Assembly: GCF_014764715.1 (NCBI RefSeq)
Contig: NZ_JACXXE010000004.1
Span: forward strand, 62,001 to 126,000
Source of the DNA: Bacillus crepusculi
GTDB taxonomy: Bacteria; Bacillota; Bacilli; Bacillales; Bacillaceae
Direction of reading: 5' to 3'
DNA: 64,000 nt
Made by a program: the position numbers and the translations under genes. This document shows, piece after piece, positions 26,415 through 35,393 of this stretch (within the stretch, counting starts at the first letter, position 1; every line of letters starts with the position of its first letter). The notes under the pieces were generated by a model. The model was not told the DNA's origin. It saw only the letters and a list, made by a program, of their open reading frames with translations, and did not search any database.

Positions 26415-27173
26415 TTATCGAAAGGCCCCAATGTGAATATTGGCTTCTTTTAGCTTCGCTGTAATGGTTTTTGCAAATTGAAGCGCATGGCTGCCGTCTC
26501 CGTGAATGCATACCGTATCTGCTTTGAGCGGAATCTCTTCCCCTTGAACTGTACGAACCTTCCCTTCTCGTACCATACGAACGACCTGCTGAACGGCCAC
26601 TTCATCCTCTTCAATGAGTGCATGTGGTTCGCGGCGGGAAGTCAGTGTACCATCTGTTTGATACGTCCGATCAGAAAAGACTTCATGTGCCACTTGAAGA
26701 CCAATCCTTTCACCTGCTAAAGCGAGCTCACTCCCTGACAGCCCAAATAATACAAGGCTTGGATCGACATCATACACAGCCTTCGCAATTGATTCAGATA
26801 ATTCAGTATTTTTAGTTGCCATGTTGTAGAGAGCACCGTGTGGTTTGACATGCTGCATCGTGCCGCCTTCTGCTTTTAGAAAGGCTGATAGAGCGCCAAT
26901 TTGATAGATGATGAGATCATAGGCTTCCTCTGCCGAGATGGCCATTGGACGTCTGCCAAAGCCCACTAAATCTTGCAGACCTGGATGCGCACCGATTTGA
27001 ACCCCTTTATCCAGCGCCATCCTCACCGTCTTTCTCATCACCGTTGGATCTCCTGCATGAAAACCACAAGCAATGTTGGCTGAGGTGACATATTCAAGAA
27101 TCTGTTCATCTGAACCGATGGTGTACTGACCAAAACTTTCTCCCAAATCACAATTAATATCCACTTGATACAT
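26415..27173 (-). CDS. ycsF: YcsF / PxpA, 5-oxoprolinase subunit A
   Basis: A 252-residue LamB/YcsF-family protein with the hallmark [11 protein letters not shown] at the N-terminus, [13 protein letters not shown] near 33-45 and [10 protein letters not shown] near the end. It is the first gene of the operon ycsF-ycsG-ycsI-kipI-kipA-kipR and the amidohydrolase-like subunit of ATP-dependent 5-oxoprolinase, which recycles 5-oxoproline to glutamate. Confidence 0.95.
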   Translation of the reverse strand: MYQVDINCDLGESFGQYTIGSDEQILEYVTSANIACGFHAGDPTVMRKTVRMALDKGVQIGAHPGLQDLVGFGRRPMAISAEEAYDLIIYQIGALSAFLKAEGGTMQHVKPHGALYNMATKNTELSESIAKAVYDVDPSLVLFGLSGSELALAGERIGLQVAHEVFSDRTYQTDGTLTSRREPHALIEEDEVAVQQVVRMVREGKVRTVQGEEIPLKADTVCIHGDGSHALQFAKTITAKLKEANIHIGAFR

Positions 27174-27190
27174 AGGACCCCTCCTTGTCG

Positions 27191-27241
27191 TTCCGAATTA
27201 CGGAATAGAAAGTCCGAATATTCGAATTTATATTGATTATA
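27191..27241 (-). promoter_or_regulatory. kip operon promoter with two palindromes
   Basis: A consensus TATAAT (27241-27236) is followed by the perfect palindrome CGAATATTCG (27215-27224) and by TTCCG-AATTA-CGGAA (27191-27205), whose centres are about 21 bp or two helical turns apart. Both lie within about 40 bases after the expected transcript start, where a repressor would block. KipR is the natural candidate. Confidence 0.6.
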
Positions 27242-27307
27242 CCAACTTTGGATAGACTGCACATGAAATTGTCAGAAAATATAACAATAGAACTAGTAGA
27301 AAACAAA

Positions 27308-27339
27308 AAAAAGCGAGAGGTGATGTCCTCTCGCTTTTT
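27308..27339. terminator. terminator of ycsE
   Basis: AAAAAGCGAGAGG and CCTCTCGCTTTTT arms with a six-base loop, T runs on both strands, directly after the ycsE stop. Confidence 0.85.
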
Positions 27340-27347
27340 CTACTCGT

Positions 27348-28127
27348 TTATTTAGACAGCACCCAATGCTGTATGGCTTTTGCTACCCCGTGCTCTGTAT
27401 TAGGAGCCGTAATCCAATCAGCGGCTTCCTTCACCACTTCTTGCGCATTTCCCATCGCAATGCCCAGTCCAGCTTCTTGAATCATGGCCATATCATTCAG
27501 GCTGTCGCCAAGTGACATGACGTTATCCATCGTACATCCAATTCGTTCTGCGACCTTTGCAAGTGCCGCAGCTTTGTTAATGCCTGCCGCATTGACTTCG
27601 ATATTGGTTGGACTTGAATTTGTGATCTCTAGATGCTCATTTGTTTTCAATGTATTGAGCACCTCCTCACGAACGTCATCATCATGAATATCAAAGCCAA
27701 ATTTTAACCATTCGTGGTCATGAATGCGTTCTGGGAATTCTCCTCTCCATACCTTATCCACAGTGGAAGCCCAGTAATCGGTTTCGTACCTATTTTTTAG
27801 ATCCCACATCATTTGGACATGATCAGGATGCAGCAGATCTCGTTCGATCAACTGAAAGTTCGAATCCCATATTTCACTTCCGTTTGCTGTCACAAGATAG
27901 GAAGAGAGTTTCAGCGGCTCGACCAGCTCTCGGCATGTCATCAGCGTACGTCCTGTGCTAATGACGACATGGACCCCTTTCGCTTCAGCTTCTTTAATGG
28001 CTTGTTTATTTTCTTCTGGAATGACGTGCTCACTGTTTAACAGTGTGCCATCCATATCGATGGCAATCAATCGGATGTCTTTCTTATCAGCTTGTGTTGA
28101 CAAATTGAGTACCCCACTTTGTATCAT
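27348..28127 (-). CDS. ycsE: YcsE, HAD phosphatase (riboflavin pathway type)
   Basis: A HAD superfamily phosphatase of the Cof type, up to 259 residues. Motif I is IDMDGTLLNSEH, motif II STGRT, the cap follows, and motifs III/IV are the late lysine and GDSLNDMAMI. B. subtilis YcsE dephosphorylates 5-amino-6-ribitylamino-uracil phosphate in riboflavin synthesis. The ATG at 28127 has no ribosome binding site; a TTG at 28103 after GTGGGG is a good alternative and would give 251 residues. Confidence 0.88.
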   Translation of the reverse strand: MIQSGVLNLSTQADKKDIRLIAIDMDGTLLNSEHVIPEENKQAIKEAEAKGVHVVISTGRTLMTCRELVEPLKLSSYLVTANGSEIWDSNFQLIERDLLHPDHVQMMWDLKNRYETDYWASTVDKVWRGEFPERIHDHEWLKFGFDIHDDDVREEVLNTLKTNEHLEITNSSPTNIEVNAAGINKAAALAKVAERIGCTMDNVMSLGDSLNDMAMIQEAGLGIAMGNAQEVVKEAADWITAPNTEHGVAKAIQHWVLSK

Positions 28128-28195
28128 TTTTTGAGTCTATCTTTATTTTAATATAAAGACGAAGCTGGCACAAAGGGACGAGTTTGATCCCATAG

Positions 28196-28222
28196 AAAAA
28201 AGACCTTGTTACAGGTCTTTTT
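28196..28222. terminator. terminator of the Excalibur-domain gene
   Basis: AAAAGACCT and AGGTCTTTT arms around a six-base loop, T run on both strands. Confidence 0.8.
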
Positions 28223-28230
28223 ACATGTGC

Positions 28231-28497
28231 TTAGCGTTCACACGCAATGCCGTCTTTATCGCGGTCAAGGTGCTTATTTTTGAGGTAAAGCGCTTTTGAT
28301 GCATAAGGCTTGTACTTTGTTTTTCCGCCTTTGTTTTTCGTATTTTTGCTTATCGCCACGCCGCCCTTATATACTTTATTAAGCGCTTTGCAGTTTTTGT
28401 ACTTGACTGTCTTCGCATCTGCTGTGTGGGTGTCAACTTGTGTAAAGCTTAGTAAAAGACCTAAAGATAAGACAGCCACCATGATTTTTTTCAACAT
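28231..28497 (-). CDS. secreted small protein with an Excalibur calcium-binding motif
   Basis: An 88-residue protein with a signal peptide (MLKKIMVAVLSLGLLLSF, cleavage probably near TADA) and a C-terminal Excalibur domain: NCKALNKVYKGGV early and the calcium loop DRDKDGIACE at the end. The two cysteines would form the disulfide usual for the domain. The ATG at 28497 has AGGGGG ahead. Related domains are attached to secreted nucleases in Bacillus; this one is free. Role unknown. Confidence 0.82.
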   Translation of the reverse strand: MLKKIMVAVLSLGLLLSFTQVDTHTADAKTVKYKNCKALNKVYKGGVAISKNTKNKGGKTKYKPYASKALYLKNKHLDRDKDGIACER

Positions 28498-28681
28498 GTG
28501 TAATCCCCCTATTTTTTGTAATTTTACATTTTTATCATAAGTCACCACTTTTTGTTTTTCAAGACTATTCAGCTAAAAATATTGTTTTTTTTGGAATCAG
28601 ATGAACCTTATATCCTATATGGTAAAATGAATGGGAAACCTTTCCGGTTTTGACACGTATATGAAGAGAGGAGTTTTTCAC

Positions 28682-29059
28682 ATGAAAATGAAATATACCA
28701 TTCTATATGTAAACGATGTTGAGGCGAGCATTCAGTTCTATCAGCATGTACTTGGTTTCCCTGTGAAACTCAGAGTAGAATCCTATGTTGAGTTTGATAC
28801 TGGAGAAGTGACCTTATCCATTAATTCACGCCAGGATGTAAAAGATGCACTGGGGTTACCTGTCCCCGAAGCAAATCAATCATCTCAAACGTTTGAAATT
28901 GGCTTTGTTGTCGATGACGTGGATCAAACGATTGCGTCAATGAAGGATAAAGGGGTACCTATCATCAAAGAACCTGCAAAAAAACCATGGGGTCAAACCG
29001 TCGCTTATGTGTCTGATCCTGATGGACATTTCATTGAAATATGTGATGCGGTCTCCTAA
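28682..29059 (+). CDS. VOC-superfamily (glyoxalase-like) protein
   Basis: A 125-residue vicinal oxygen chelate protein with two beta-alpha-beta-beta-beta units: YTILYVNDVEASIQFYQ at the start and VSDPDGHFIEICD at the end, where the metal-binding Glu of the family lies. Substrate unknown. The start at 28682 follows GAGAGGAG; the longer frame upstream has none. It is followed by two small membrane genes. Confidence 0.82.
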   Translation: MKMKYTILYVNDVEASIQFYQHVLGFPVKLRVESYVEFDTGEVTLSINSRQDVKDALGLPVPEANQSSQTFEIGFVVDDVDQTIASMKDKGVPIIKEPAKKPWGQTVAYVSDPDGHFIEICDAVS

Positions 29060-29084
29060 TAGCTGTTCGAAGGAGTGAAGCGTA

Positions 29085-29378
29085 ATGAGAAAGAAACATG
29101 CTTTTTTTGCTGGTGTTTGCTCAATGGCTGTGATTTGCAGTGCCGCGATCTTTTTGCAGCACCTTGAATGGATTGGGTATGTCAGTGGTGGAATCTCTAT
29201 TATTGGGTTCGTCGTGTCTGGATTTCTTATGGGTGCATGGACAAGCGGGGAAGAAACGCGGGCAGCCTATCATTCTGAAACGAAAGAACACCGGATGTGG
29301 CGTCTTGATACAGCTTTTCTTTTGATCATCTTTGCCCTTCCACATATGAGTGCTGCACTATTATATGTTTTTATGTAA
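29085..29378 (+). CDS. small membrane protein (DUF5316-like)
   Basis: A 97-residue protein with three membrane segments and the loop GAWTSGEETRAAYHSETKEHR, which recalls DUF5316. The family assignment is from memory. GAAGGAG lies ahead of the ATG. Function unknown. Confidence 0.68.
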   Translation: MRKKHAFFAGVCSMAVICSAAIFLQHLEWIGYVSGGISIIGFVVSGFLMGAWTSGEETRAAYHSETKEHRMWRLDTAFLLIIFALPHMSAALLYVFM

Positions 29379-29408
29379 ATAGTTGATTTGTTCATAGGAG
29401 TGATCAAC

Positions 29409-29651
29409 ATGGCTGTTTTTGTCTTATTCGTTGTATTTGGTTTACCTATTCTCTCTGTGCTGATTGGCATTTTCGGCACATTGTTTTTAAAGAACATTTG
29501 GTTTCCTACCTTGATTGTGCTGGTAGCGAGTGTGATTCTGATGTTCACCTCTATTGGCGGAAATGAATCCTTTCTCATTTGGGTCATCATCTACACAGTC
29601 TGTGCATTTCTCGGTGCATTCATTACAAAGCGATTCCAAGCTGTTTCATAA
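29409..29651 (+). CDS. small membrane protein (DUF2651-like)
   Basis: An 80-residue protein that is almost entirely hydrophobic, with three helices and FTSIGGNESFLIWVIIYT near residue 45. It looks like DUF2651. TAGGAG lies ahead of the ATG at 29409; the longer frame upstream is not needed. It shares a terminator with the preceding gene. Confidence 0.68.
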   Translation: MAVFVLFVVFGLPILSVLIGIFGTLFLKNIWFPTLIVLVASVILMFTSIGGNESFLIWVIIYTVCAFLGAFITKRFQAVS

Positions 29652-29660
29652 ATACTCATC

Positions 29661-29692
29661 AAAAAAAGAACAGTTTGCACTGTTCTTTTTTT
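29661..29692. terminator. two-way terminator between the DUF2651-like gene and ridA
   Basis: AAAAAAGAACAGT and ACTGTTCTTTTTT arms with a four-base loop between convergent genes. Confidence 0.85.
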
Positions 29693-29694
29693 AA

Positions 29695-30087
29695 TTAAAT
29701 ATCGGCACACCATAGCTCTATTTCGATTTTCAGCTCTGGCCACCCTAATGCAGATACATAGGCAACGGTCATTGATGGATATGCCGTTTTGAAGATTGCA
29801 TCCCACTGTGGATATAGATGATCCCAATCAATTTCTTCTGTTGCCCAAATATTGACTTTGATCACGTGTTCTTCATTCAATCCTTCTGATGCAAGGATTC
29901 TTTTTATATTTTCAAACGTATTGGTTACTTGGTCGTTTAAGCTTGATGGGATCTGTCCATCCGCTCCTGTCCCTACTTGACCTGATGTCACAAATAACCC
30001 CGCACCCTTTGGCACCCTTGTGATATGACTGTAGTTGCCAACGGGTTTCGGCATACTTTCTGGGTTTTTTCTCGTGATTTTTTCCAT
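29695..30087 (-). CDS. RidA-family protein
   Basis: A 130-residue YjgF/YER057c/UK114 protein: LFVTSGQVGTGADG at the start, then VKVNIW-type strand and the late signature YPSMTVAYVSALGWPELKIEIELWC. True RidA has an Arg in the segment preceding the last signature that binds the imine; here the segment reads TAYPSMT and lacks it, so this may be one of the RidA paralogues of other function. 225 bp of empty sequence lie upstream. Confidence 0.82.
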   Translation of the reverse strand: MEKITRKNPESMPKPVGNYSHITRVPKGAGLFVTSGQVGTGADGQIPSSLNDQVTNTFENIKRILASEGLNEEHVIKVNIWATEEIDWDHLYPQWDAIFKTAYPSMTVAYVSALGWPELKIEIELWCADI

Positions 30088-30312
30088 GTAAATCCCTCAC
30101 TCACTATGATTTTTCTGCGTGTTTTCCTTCCTGCAGACAGACTTCACCAATTTTTGTCTATCCTAAAAGAAAACAGCAGTGGAGTATCCGTAACCACAAG
30201 GTAAGAACATCAATATTTTCTTTTTCATGGACGAAACACTCCTTTTTATTGCGTGAGCAAGGTTTAGATTCATTTCACCCTACCTGATGAATGAACCACA
30301 GTCAAAAATAAA

Positions 30313-32061
30313 TTATAAACGATAACGCGCAATATCCTGATTCAAGCGCATGCTCAGCTCATTAAGTCTTTCTGCTGCTTTGGCCACATTGGAGATGGCT
30401 GTCACTTGTTCGTCTGTTGAAGCTGTGATTTCTTCAATACCAGCAGCATTTTCTTGAGAAATATGTGCTGCACCTTGCATCGCTTTTGTGATTTGTTCGT
30501 TTTGCTCTAGTAGTGCATTCAGCTCTTTTGCCATCGCATTCGTTTCAACGATGGTTTGTGAAATGGATGTTGAGATGGTATTGAATTCATGTTCTGTTGC
30601 GTGTACTGCATCATCTAGCTCGGCGAAACGATCCATTGTATTGGACATCATGCCGGCTGTTGCCGTCGTTTCTTCTTTAATGCCTTGAATCATTTGCTGG
30701 ATTTGAACGGCTGATTGCTTTGTCTGTTCAGCTAAATTCCGCACTTCACTCGCCACAACTGAGAAGCCTTTGCCGTGCTCTCCTGCGCGTGCTGCCTCAA
30801 TGCTCGCATTCAGCGCAAGTAAGTTCGTTTCATTTGAAATGCTTTCAATCGTATCTGTGATTTGCGAGATATCCTGTACTTTTATACTTAACTGCTCGAT
30901 TCCTGTTCTAATGCCTTGAGATGCCTGAATGGATTGTTCATTTGATTGTTTTAATTGCTGAACAATTTGCTGACCCTGCTCGGAAGATTGATTCGACTGG
31001 TCTGAAATTCGTTTGATTTGGTCGCTTTGTTCTTTGACGTTTTCAATGGATTGATTGAACTGGGTCATTTGTTGATTGGCTACCTCAAGGTCAGATGCCT
31101 GATGAAGCGTACCGGTCGATATGTCTCCAATCGCTCGCCCAATTTCTTCACTGCTGGCTGATGTTTCCTCAGATATAGCGGATAAATCTGTCGCTGATTC
31201 GACGAGTTGACTGCTCGTCTCCTGTAAACCGCTCACAAGTGATCTGAGCTGTCCAGACATATGGTTAAAGCCTTTTGCCAGCTGTCCAATTTCATCTGTT
31301 GTTTCCTTTAAGTTCGTGCGTTCTATATTCCCCGCCGCAATTTCTTTTGAAGCAGCGGTGACTTGCTTGAGCAGTCTGACTTTTCCTCGTGCTGCCAAAT
31401 AAAAGACACCCATACTTAAAAGAGCAACACCTGCTGTAATCAGAATAATATAGAGCTTCATCTGCTCTAGTTCTTTATAAAATTCATCCTGAAATACGGC
31501 AATTCCTACACTCCAATTCCACGGTGTAAACTGATTCATATAAACGAGCTTTTGCTTTTCTTCCCCCGTGGCATCGTCTTTATCCATATAGGTGATATAG
31601 TGTGCATCCTCGCCTTTTGCTGTGGCGCCAGCGACCATTTTTTGACGGTTTGTCGTGTTATCAGGGATGACACCGATGTCATTGACCGGATGAACCTGTG
31701 ATGAATAATCCGCTCCATATGCGACGAGATAACCTTTATTTTTATAGACAAAATCTGATTTTTGAAATTGGTATCCTTTCCCGTTGTCGTTTTTGGGCCC
31801 GCTCAAGTATATACGCGCTTGTTCCTGCGCCTGTTCAAGCGTCAGTTCTTTTTTCTCCACACGGTCGTTCAATTGTTCAAGAGTGGCCATCGCTCCGCTG
31901 ACGATGTGCTTTAAATCTGCTTTCCCTGCATCAATTAATACATGTTTCGCTAACAAATATCCCGTGGTTCCAACAAGTCCACCTGTTAAAATCGTGATCA
32001 CGATAATGGCAGACATTAATTGAAAAAAGACACTTCTTGACGCAAACGCTTTCTTTTTCAT
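30313..32061 (-). CDS. methyl-accepting chemotaxis protein (TlpC-like)
   Basis: A 582-residue receptor with a membrane helix near 15-35, an extracellular single-Cache domain (about 45-200, [16 protein letters not shown] and [14 protein letters not shown]), a second helix (about 205-225), HAMP (about 225-280) and a long cytosolic signalling coil with the hairpin tip [17 protein letters not shown] preceded by [11 protein letters not shown]. The size and layout recall TlpC of B. subtilis. The ligand is unknown. The ATG at 32061 has GGGGG ahead. A SigD promoter upstream fits control with the motility regulon. Confidence 0.87.
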   Translation of the reverse strand: MKKKAFASRSVFFQLMSAIIVITILTGGLVGTTGYLLAKHVLIDAGKADLKHIVSGAMATLEQLNDRVEKKELTLEQAQEQARIYLSGPKNDNGKGYQFQKSDFVYKNKGYLVAYGADYSSQVHPVNDIGVIPDNTTNRQKMVAGATAKGEDAHYITYMDKDDATGEEKQKLVYMNQFTPWNWSVGIAVFQDEFYKELEQMKLYIILITAGVALLSMGVFYLAARGKVRLLKQVTAASKEIAAGNIERTNLKETTDEIGQLAKGFNHMSGQLRSLVSGLQETSSQLVESATDLSAISEETSASSEEIGRAIGDISTGTLHQASDLEVANQQMTQFNQSIENVKEQSDQIKRISDQSNQSSEQGQQIVQQLKQSNEQSIQASQGIRTGIEQLSIKVQDISQITDTIESISNETNLLALNASIEAARAGEHGKGFSVVASEVRNLAEQTKQSAVQIQQMIQGIKEETTATAGMMSNTMDRFAELDDAVHATEHEFNTISTSISQTIVETNAMAKELNALLEQNEQITKAMQGAAHISQENAAGIEEITASTDEQVTAISNVAKAAERLNELSMRLNQDIARYRL

Positions 32062-32084
32062 GTTCAAATTCCCCCTTACTTCAT

Positions 32085-32111
32085 ATATCGTCCAGTAGAG
32101 AAAAGTATTAA
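32085..32111 (-). promoter_or_regulatory. SigD-type promoter of the chemoreceptor gene
   Basis: TTAA (32111-32108), 15 bp, GACGATAT (32092-32085). The -10 is one base from the SigD consensus GCCGATAT, the -35 one base from TAAA. Confidence 0.65.
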
Positions 32112-32125
32112 AAAAGTCATAGAAA

Positions 32126-32156
32126 AAATCCCTTTCACATGTTGGAAAGGGATTTT
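32126..32156 (-). terminator. terminator of mtlD
   Basis: AAATCCCTTTC and GAAAGGGATTT arms followed by T residues on the minus strand, right after the mtlD stop. Confidence 0.85.
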
Positions 32157-32161
32157 CTCAA

Positions 32162-33283
32162 TTATAGAGCGGCTTCTTTGAGAATGGCTTGATAGAGCTC
32201 GTCTGTCGGCGTGAGTCCACATACCTCTTCTAGCACACCTTCAATGCCTGTTTCTTTTCTTAATGCCTGCAAGCGAACCGCTTCTTCATCTTCTGCAAAG
32301 TCGTAAGCCAAGGCAGCAGCGATGCCTTTTATTAAATACACCGGTTGTTTGATCTTCTTCGCTGGACCGATTAAACGGTCATTTGCCCCAAGCTTTCTAA
32401 GCGGGGAACGTGCAACACGAGTGACCTCGTCGGAGATAAAAGCATTTTCAAAGCGCTTGATGATTTTTTGTATATACGCATCATGCTCTTCTTGCTGAAA
32501 GCCATATGTGTCGATTAAATAACTGCCCGTTTCGTGAAGGGCACCTTCGATCACTTGACGAATCTCTGGTGTATCGACAGCTTCTTTAATGGTTTTTACG
32601 CCTTGCTGATACCCGACATAAGCAGCTAGTGCATGTCCAGTGTTGACAGTGAAGAGCTTTCGTTCAATATACGGCGTCAAATCTTGGACAAAGGTCGCTC
32701 CGTCAATTTGAGGGACGTCTCCAACAAAGCCCGTTTCATCAATGACCCATTCGAAAAATGGCTCGACTGATACTTTGAGAAGGTCTTCATGGTGCTGAAT
32801 CGGAACAATGCGGTCAACGGCAGCGTTCGGAAAACCGACTGTTTGTGACAACGCTTCTTGTTCATCCTCTGTTAAATGAGAGAAAACGGCTTCCTTTAAA
32901 TGTGAGCTGCCTCCAATCATATTTTCACACGCCACGATATTGATAATATGGTCAGGCTTTTTTTGTTTTAATCCTTCAGCAATTGATGAAGCAATCATCT
33001 TCAAAACGGCTGGTCCAACAGCTGTTGTAATCAAATCGGCTGATGCAACGGCCTCTGTCAATGCCGCTGGGTTTTGCACGGAATTGATCGCTGACACAGG
33101 ACCTACAACTTCTTGCTTTTGCCCTGGCGCTGCGAGTTCAACCGTGTATTCTCCTCTTTCATTCAGCTCATGAATGACCGCTTCATTTACATCGGTAAAC
33201 ACAAGCTCAAAGCCTGATGCTTTTAACAAAGATCCGATAAACCCTCTGCCAATATTCCCTGCTCCAAAATGAAGTGCCTTCAT
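32162..33283 (-). CDS. mtlD: mannitol-1-phosphate 5-dehydrogenase
   Basis: A 373-residue NAD-dependent dehydrogenase that turns mannitol 1-phosphate into fructose 6-phosphate. The N-terminal Rossmann motif is HFGAGNIGRGFIG, the substrate site VDRIVPIQ and the catalytic Lys lies in the KLFTVNTGHALAAYVGY stretch. One base separates it from the mtlF stop. Length and position match B. subtilis MtlD. Confidence 0.97.
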   Translation of the reverse strand: MKALHFGAGNIGRGFIGSLLKASGFELVFTDVNEAVIHELNERGEYTVELAAPGQKQEVVGPVSAINSVQNPAALTEAVASADLITTAVGPAVLKMIASSIAEGLKQKKPDHIINIVACENMIGGSSHLKEAVFSHLTEDEQEALSQTVGFPNAAVDRIVPIQHHEDLLKVSVEPFFEWVIDETGFVGDVPQIDGATFVQDLTPYIERKLFTVNTGHALAAYVGYQQGVKTIKEAVDTPEIRQVIEGALHETGSYLIDTYGFQQEEHDAYIQKIIKRFENAFISDEVTRVARSPLRKLGANDRLIGPAKKIKQPVYLIKGIAAALAYDFAEDEEAVRLQALRKETGIEGVLEEVCGLTPTDELYQAILKEAAL

Positions 33284-33284
33284 G

Positions 33285-33719
33285 TTAGTTCACCTCGTTA
33301 AAGATGGCGATCAGTTCATCCTGATCCTTTGCATGAATAATGCGTTCTACATTTTCTTCTTCTGAACAGACAATCGCAATTTGAGAAAGAATATCAAGAT
33401 GTTCGTTGTTTTTACCAGCGATGCCAAAGACGACTTTGGCGATATTTCCTTCTCCGTATTCAACGCCCTCTGGAATTTGAATGATAGAAATCCCCGAATG
33501 AAGGACAGCCGCTTTCGCATCCTCTGTTCCATGAGGAATCGCAATCCCGTTGCCCATAAAAGTAGAAGAAATCTTTTCTCTTTCAAACATTTTGTCGACA
33601 TAATCACTTGTGACATAGCCGTTTGCTACGAGGACTTCGCCTGCTTTTTTAATAGCTTCTTCCTTAGAGCCTGCTTGTTCGTTTAGAAAAATATTGTCTT
33701 TTGAAAGTACTTGTTTCAT
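33285..33719 (-). CDS. mtlF: mannitol PTS enzyme IIA
   Basis: A 144-residue EIIA of the mannitol/fructose class. The phosphorylated histidine lies in NGIAIPHGTED (about 65). It takes phosphate from HPr and passes it to the EIIB domain of MtlA; in B. subtilis it also phosphorylates MtlR. A strong hairpin separates it from mtlA. Confidence 0.95.
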   Translation of the reverse strand: MKQVLSKDNIFLNEQAGSKEEAIKKAGEVLVANGYVTSDYVDKMFEREKISSTFMGNGIAIPHGTEDAKAAVLHSGISIIQIPEGVEYGEGNIAKVVFGIAGKNNEHLDILSQIAIVCSEEENVERIIHAKDQDELIAIFNEVN

Positions 33720-33766
33720 GAATGCTCACACACCTTTTTTTAGAATAGAAAATCAAGAAAACAACC

Positions 33767-33809
33767 AAAACGGGGAGTTCAATGAGAAAAAATTGAACTC
33801 AACCCGTTT
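33767..33809 (-). terminator. intercistronic hairpin between mtlA and mtlF
   Basis: On the minus strand ACGGG-TTGAGTTCAAT pairs with ATTGAACT-CCCCGT and is followed by TTTT. It lies 8 bases after the mtlA stop and inside the operon, so it may end part of the transcripts or stabilise mtlA mRNA. Confidence 0.6.
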
Positions 33810-33816
33810 CGTCATG

Positions 33817-35259
33817 TTATTTTTTCAATTTCTCAATCAGCTCATCATATGTCGGGCTGTTTAAGAAATTATCCACTGAGATATGCACAGCTCCTGGCAG
33901 CTTTGCCTTGGCTCTGTCTGTTAAATCTTTATGAGTAAAGACCACATCCGCATCATCTGGGATGTTGCTGATGGATGTGTTTGTCACATCAATATCAAGC
34001 TCTGCCTTTTTGACTTTATTCTTTAAGATGGATGCGCCCATCGCACTTGAACCCATTCCTGCGTCGCAGGCAAAGATGATTTTGTTCACGTCATCTGGAT
34101 TGACATCACTTGGAGATGCTGATTGCTCGCTTCCTTGAGCTTCTTCCTTTTGTGCAGTTAGAGCGGCAGCTGCTGCACTTTTCTTCCCTTTCATGTCTTG
34201 CATTTTTTCGGTTGCCGCCGTTAGGTCCTCATCTGTTTCCTTGGACGCTTTTAAAATCACAGAAGCGACAAGGAACGATACGATCGCTGCCACGACAACA
34301 CCTGCTAGAACGGCAAGGTGACCGCCTTTTGGTGACATGAGCATGAGGGCAATAATACTTCCTGGTGATGGCACAGCCTTTAAGCCTGCATTTAAAAGGG
34401 TAAAGGTCAAAACGCCGCTTGCTCCCCCTGCAATGACCGCCAAAATGAGCTTTGGCTTCATTAAGATGTACGGGAAGTAAATTTCATGAATTCCCCCTAA
34501 GAATTGAATCACAATCGCACCAGGTGCAGACTGCTTTGCATTCCCTCTTCCAAAGAACATATAGGCTAAAAGAACACCTAGACCTGGTCCTGGGTTTGTT
34601 TCAAGCAAGAACAGAATGGACTGCCCTGTCTTCGCCGCTTGCTCCACCCCTAAAGGACCTAAAATTCCTTGGTTAATCGCATTGTTTAAGAACAATACTT
34701 TTGCTGGTTCAATAAAGATACTTGCGAGCGGAAGTAAATGTGCATTAACAATGATATCTACACCTGCCGCAAGGGCTTTATTCAGACCTAGTACCACTGG
34801 GCCGATGGCGTAGAAGGCAATGACGACAAGAATGGCACCTAGAATCCCTGCCGTAAAGTTATTCACAAGCATCTCAAAGCCCGATTTGATTCGATCTTTG
34901 AACAGCTGATCAATTTTCTTAATCAGGTAACCGCCAAGTGGTCCCATAATCATTGCGCCTAAAAACATTGGGATGTCCGAACCGACAATGACCCCAATCG
35001 TAGCGGTTGCACCGAGTACCCCGCCTCGGTGGTCATATACGAGCTTACCGCCTGTGTAACCGATTAATAGCGGCAGTAAGTAGTTGATCATTGGTCCAAC
35101 AAGTGTATTTAATTGTTCATTTGGAAAATAACCACTTGGAATGAACAAGGCCGTGATGAGTCCCCAAGCGATAAACGCTCCAATATTCGGCATAATCATA
35201 CCGCTTAAATAGCTTCCAAAGCGCTGTACTTTCACGCGGAATCCGCTTTTTTCCTGCAT
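33817..35259 (-). CDS. mtlA: mannitol PTS enzyme IICB
   Basis: A 480-residue permease. The EIIC part has about eight to ten membrane segments (1-335), with GIHEIYFPYILMKP as the conserved GI(x)E-type substrate motif. A linker of low complexity follows, then EIIB with Cys in FACDAGMGSSAMGAS (about 398). No EIIA domain is fused; MtlF supplies it. AAAGGAG precedes the start. Upstream are an MtlR operator, a promoter and a cre-like site. Confidence 0.97.
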   Translation of the reverse strand: MQEKSGFRVKVQRFGSYLSGMIMPNIGAFIAWGLITALFIPSGYFPNEQLNTLVGPMINYLLPLLIGYTGGKLVYDHRGGVLGATATIGVIVGSDIPMFLGAMIMGPLGGYLIKKIDQLFKDRIKSGFEMLVNNFTAGILGAILVVIAFYAIGPVVLGLNKALAAGVDIIVNAHLLPLASIFIEPAKVLFLNNAINQGILGPLGVEQAAKTGQSILFLLETNPGPGLGVLLAYMFFGRGNAKQSAPGAIVIQFLGGIHEIYFPYILMKPKLILAVIAGGASGVLTFTLLNAGLKAVPSPGSIIALMLMSPKGGHLAVLAGVVVAAIVSFLVASVILKASKETDEDLTAATEKMQDMKGKKSAAAAALTAQKEEAQGSEQSASPSDVNPDDVNKIIFACDAGMGSSAMGASILKNKVKKAELDIDVTNTSISNIPDDADVVFTHKDLTDRAKAKLPGAVHISVDNFLNSPTYDELIEKLKK

Positions 35260-35347
35260 CTGTGAAAACTCCTTTCTTCTCTCCCTTTATTCAGGGCTTT
35301 ATAGGTCAAAAGATATAAGAACAAGTGTCAGTGAAGCCCTTATCCCT

Positions 35348-35376
35348 ATCGTAAAACGCTTTCACTTTCCCTTCAA
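35348..35376 (-). promoter_or_regulatory. mtlA promoter
   Basis: TTGAAG (35376-35371), 17 bp, TACGAT (35353-35348) on the minus strand. Confidence 0.65.
35351..35364 (-). promoter_or_regulatory. cre-like site in the mtlA promoter
   Basis: TGAAAGCGTTTTAC, overlapping the -10 box; 12 of 14 positions fit the cre consensus. CcpA repression of mannitol genes is known in B. subtilis. Confidence 0.6.
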
Positions 35377-35393
35377 TCGAAACTAAATGTCAC

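Noticed and set aside
33357-33686. Long frames on the plus strand opposite mtlF and similar long antisense frames opposite topB, gabD and ycsI
   Set aside because: They are shadows of well-supported genes, without ribosome binding sites or recognisable domains.
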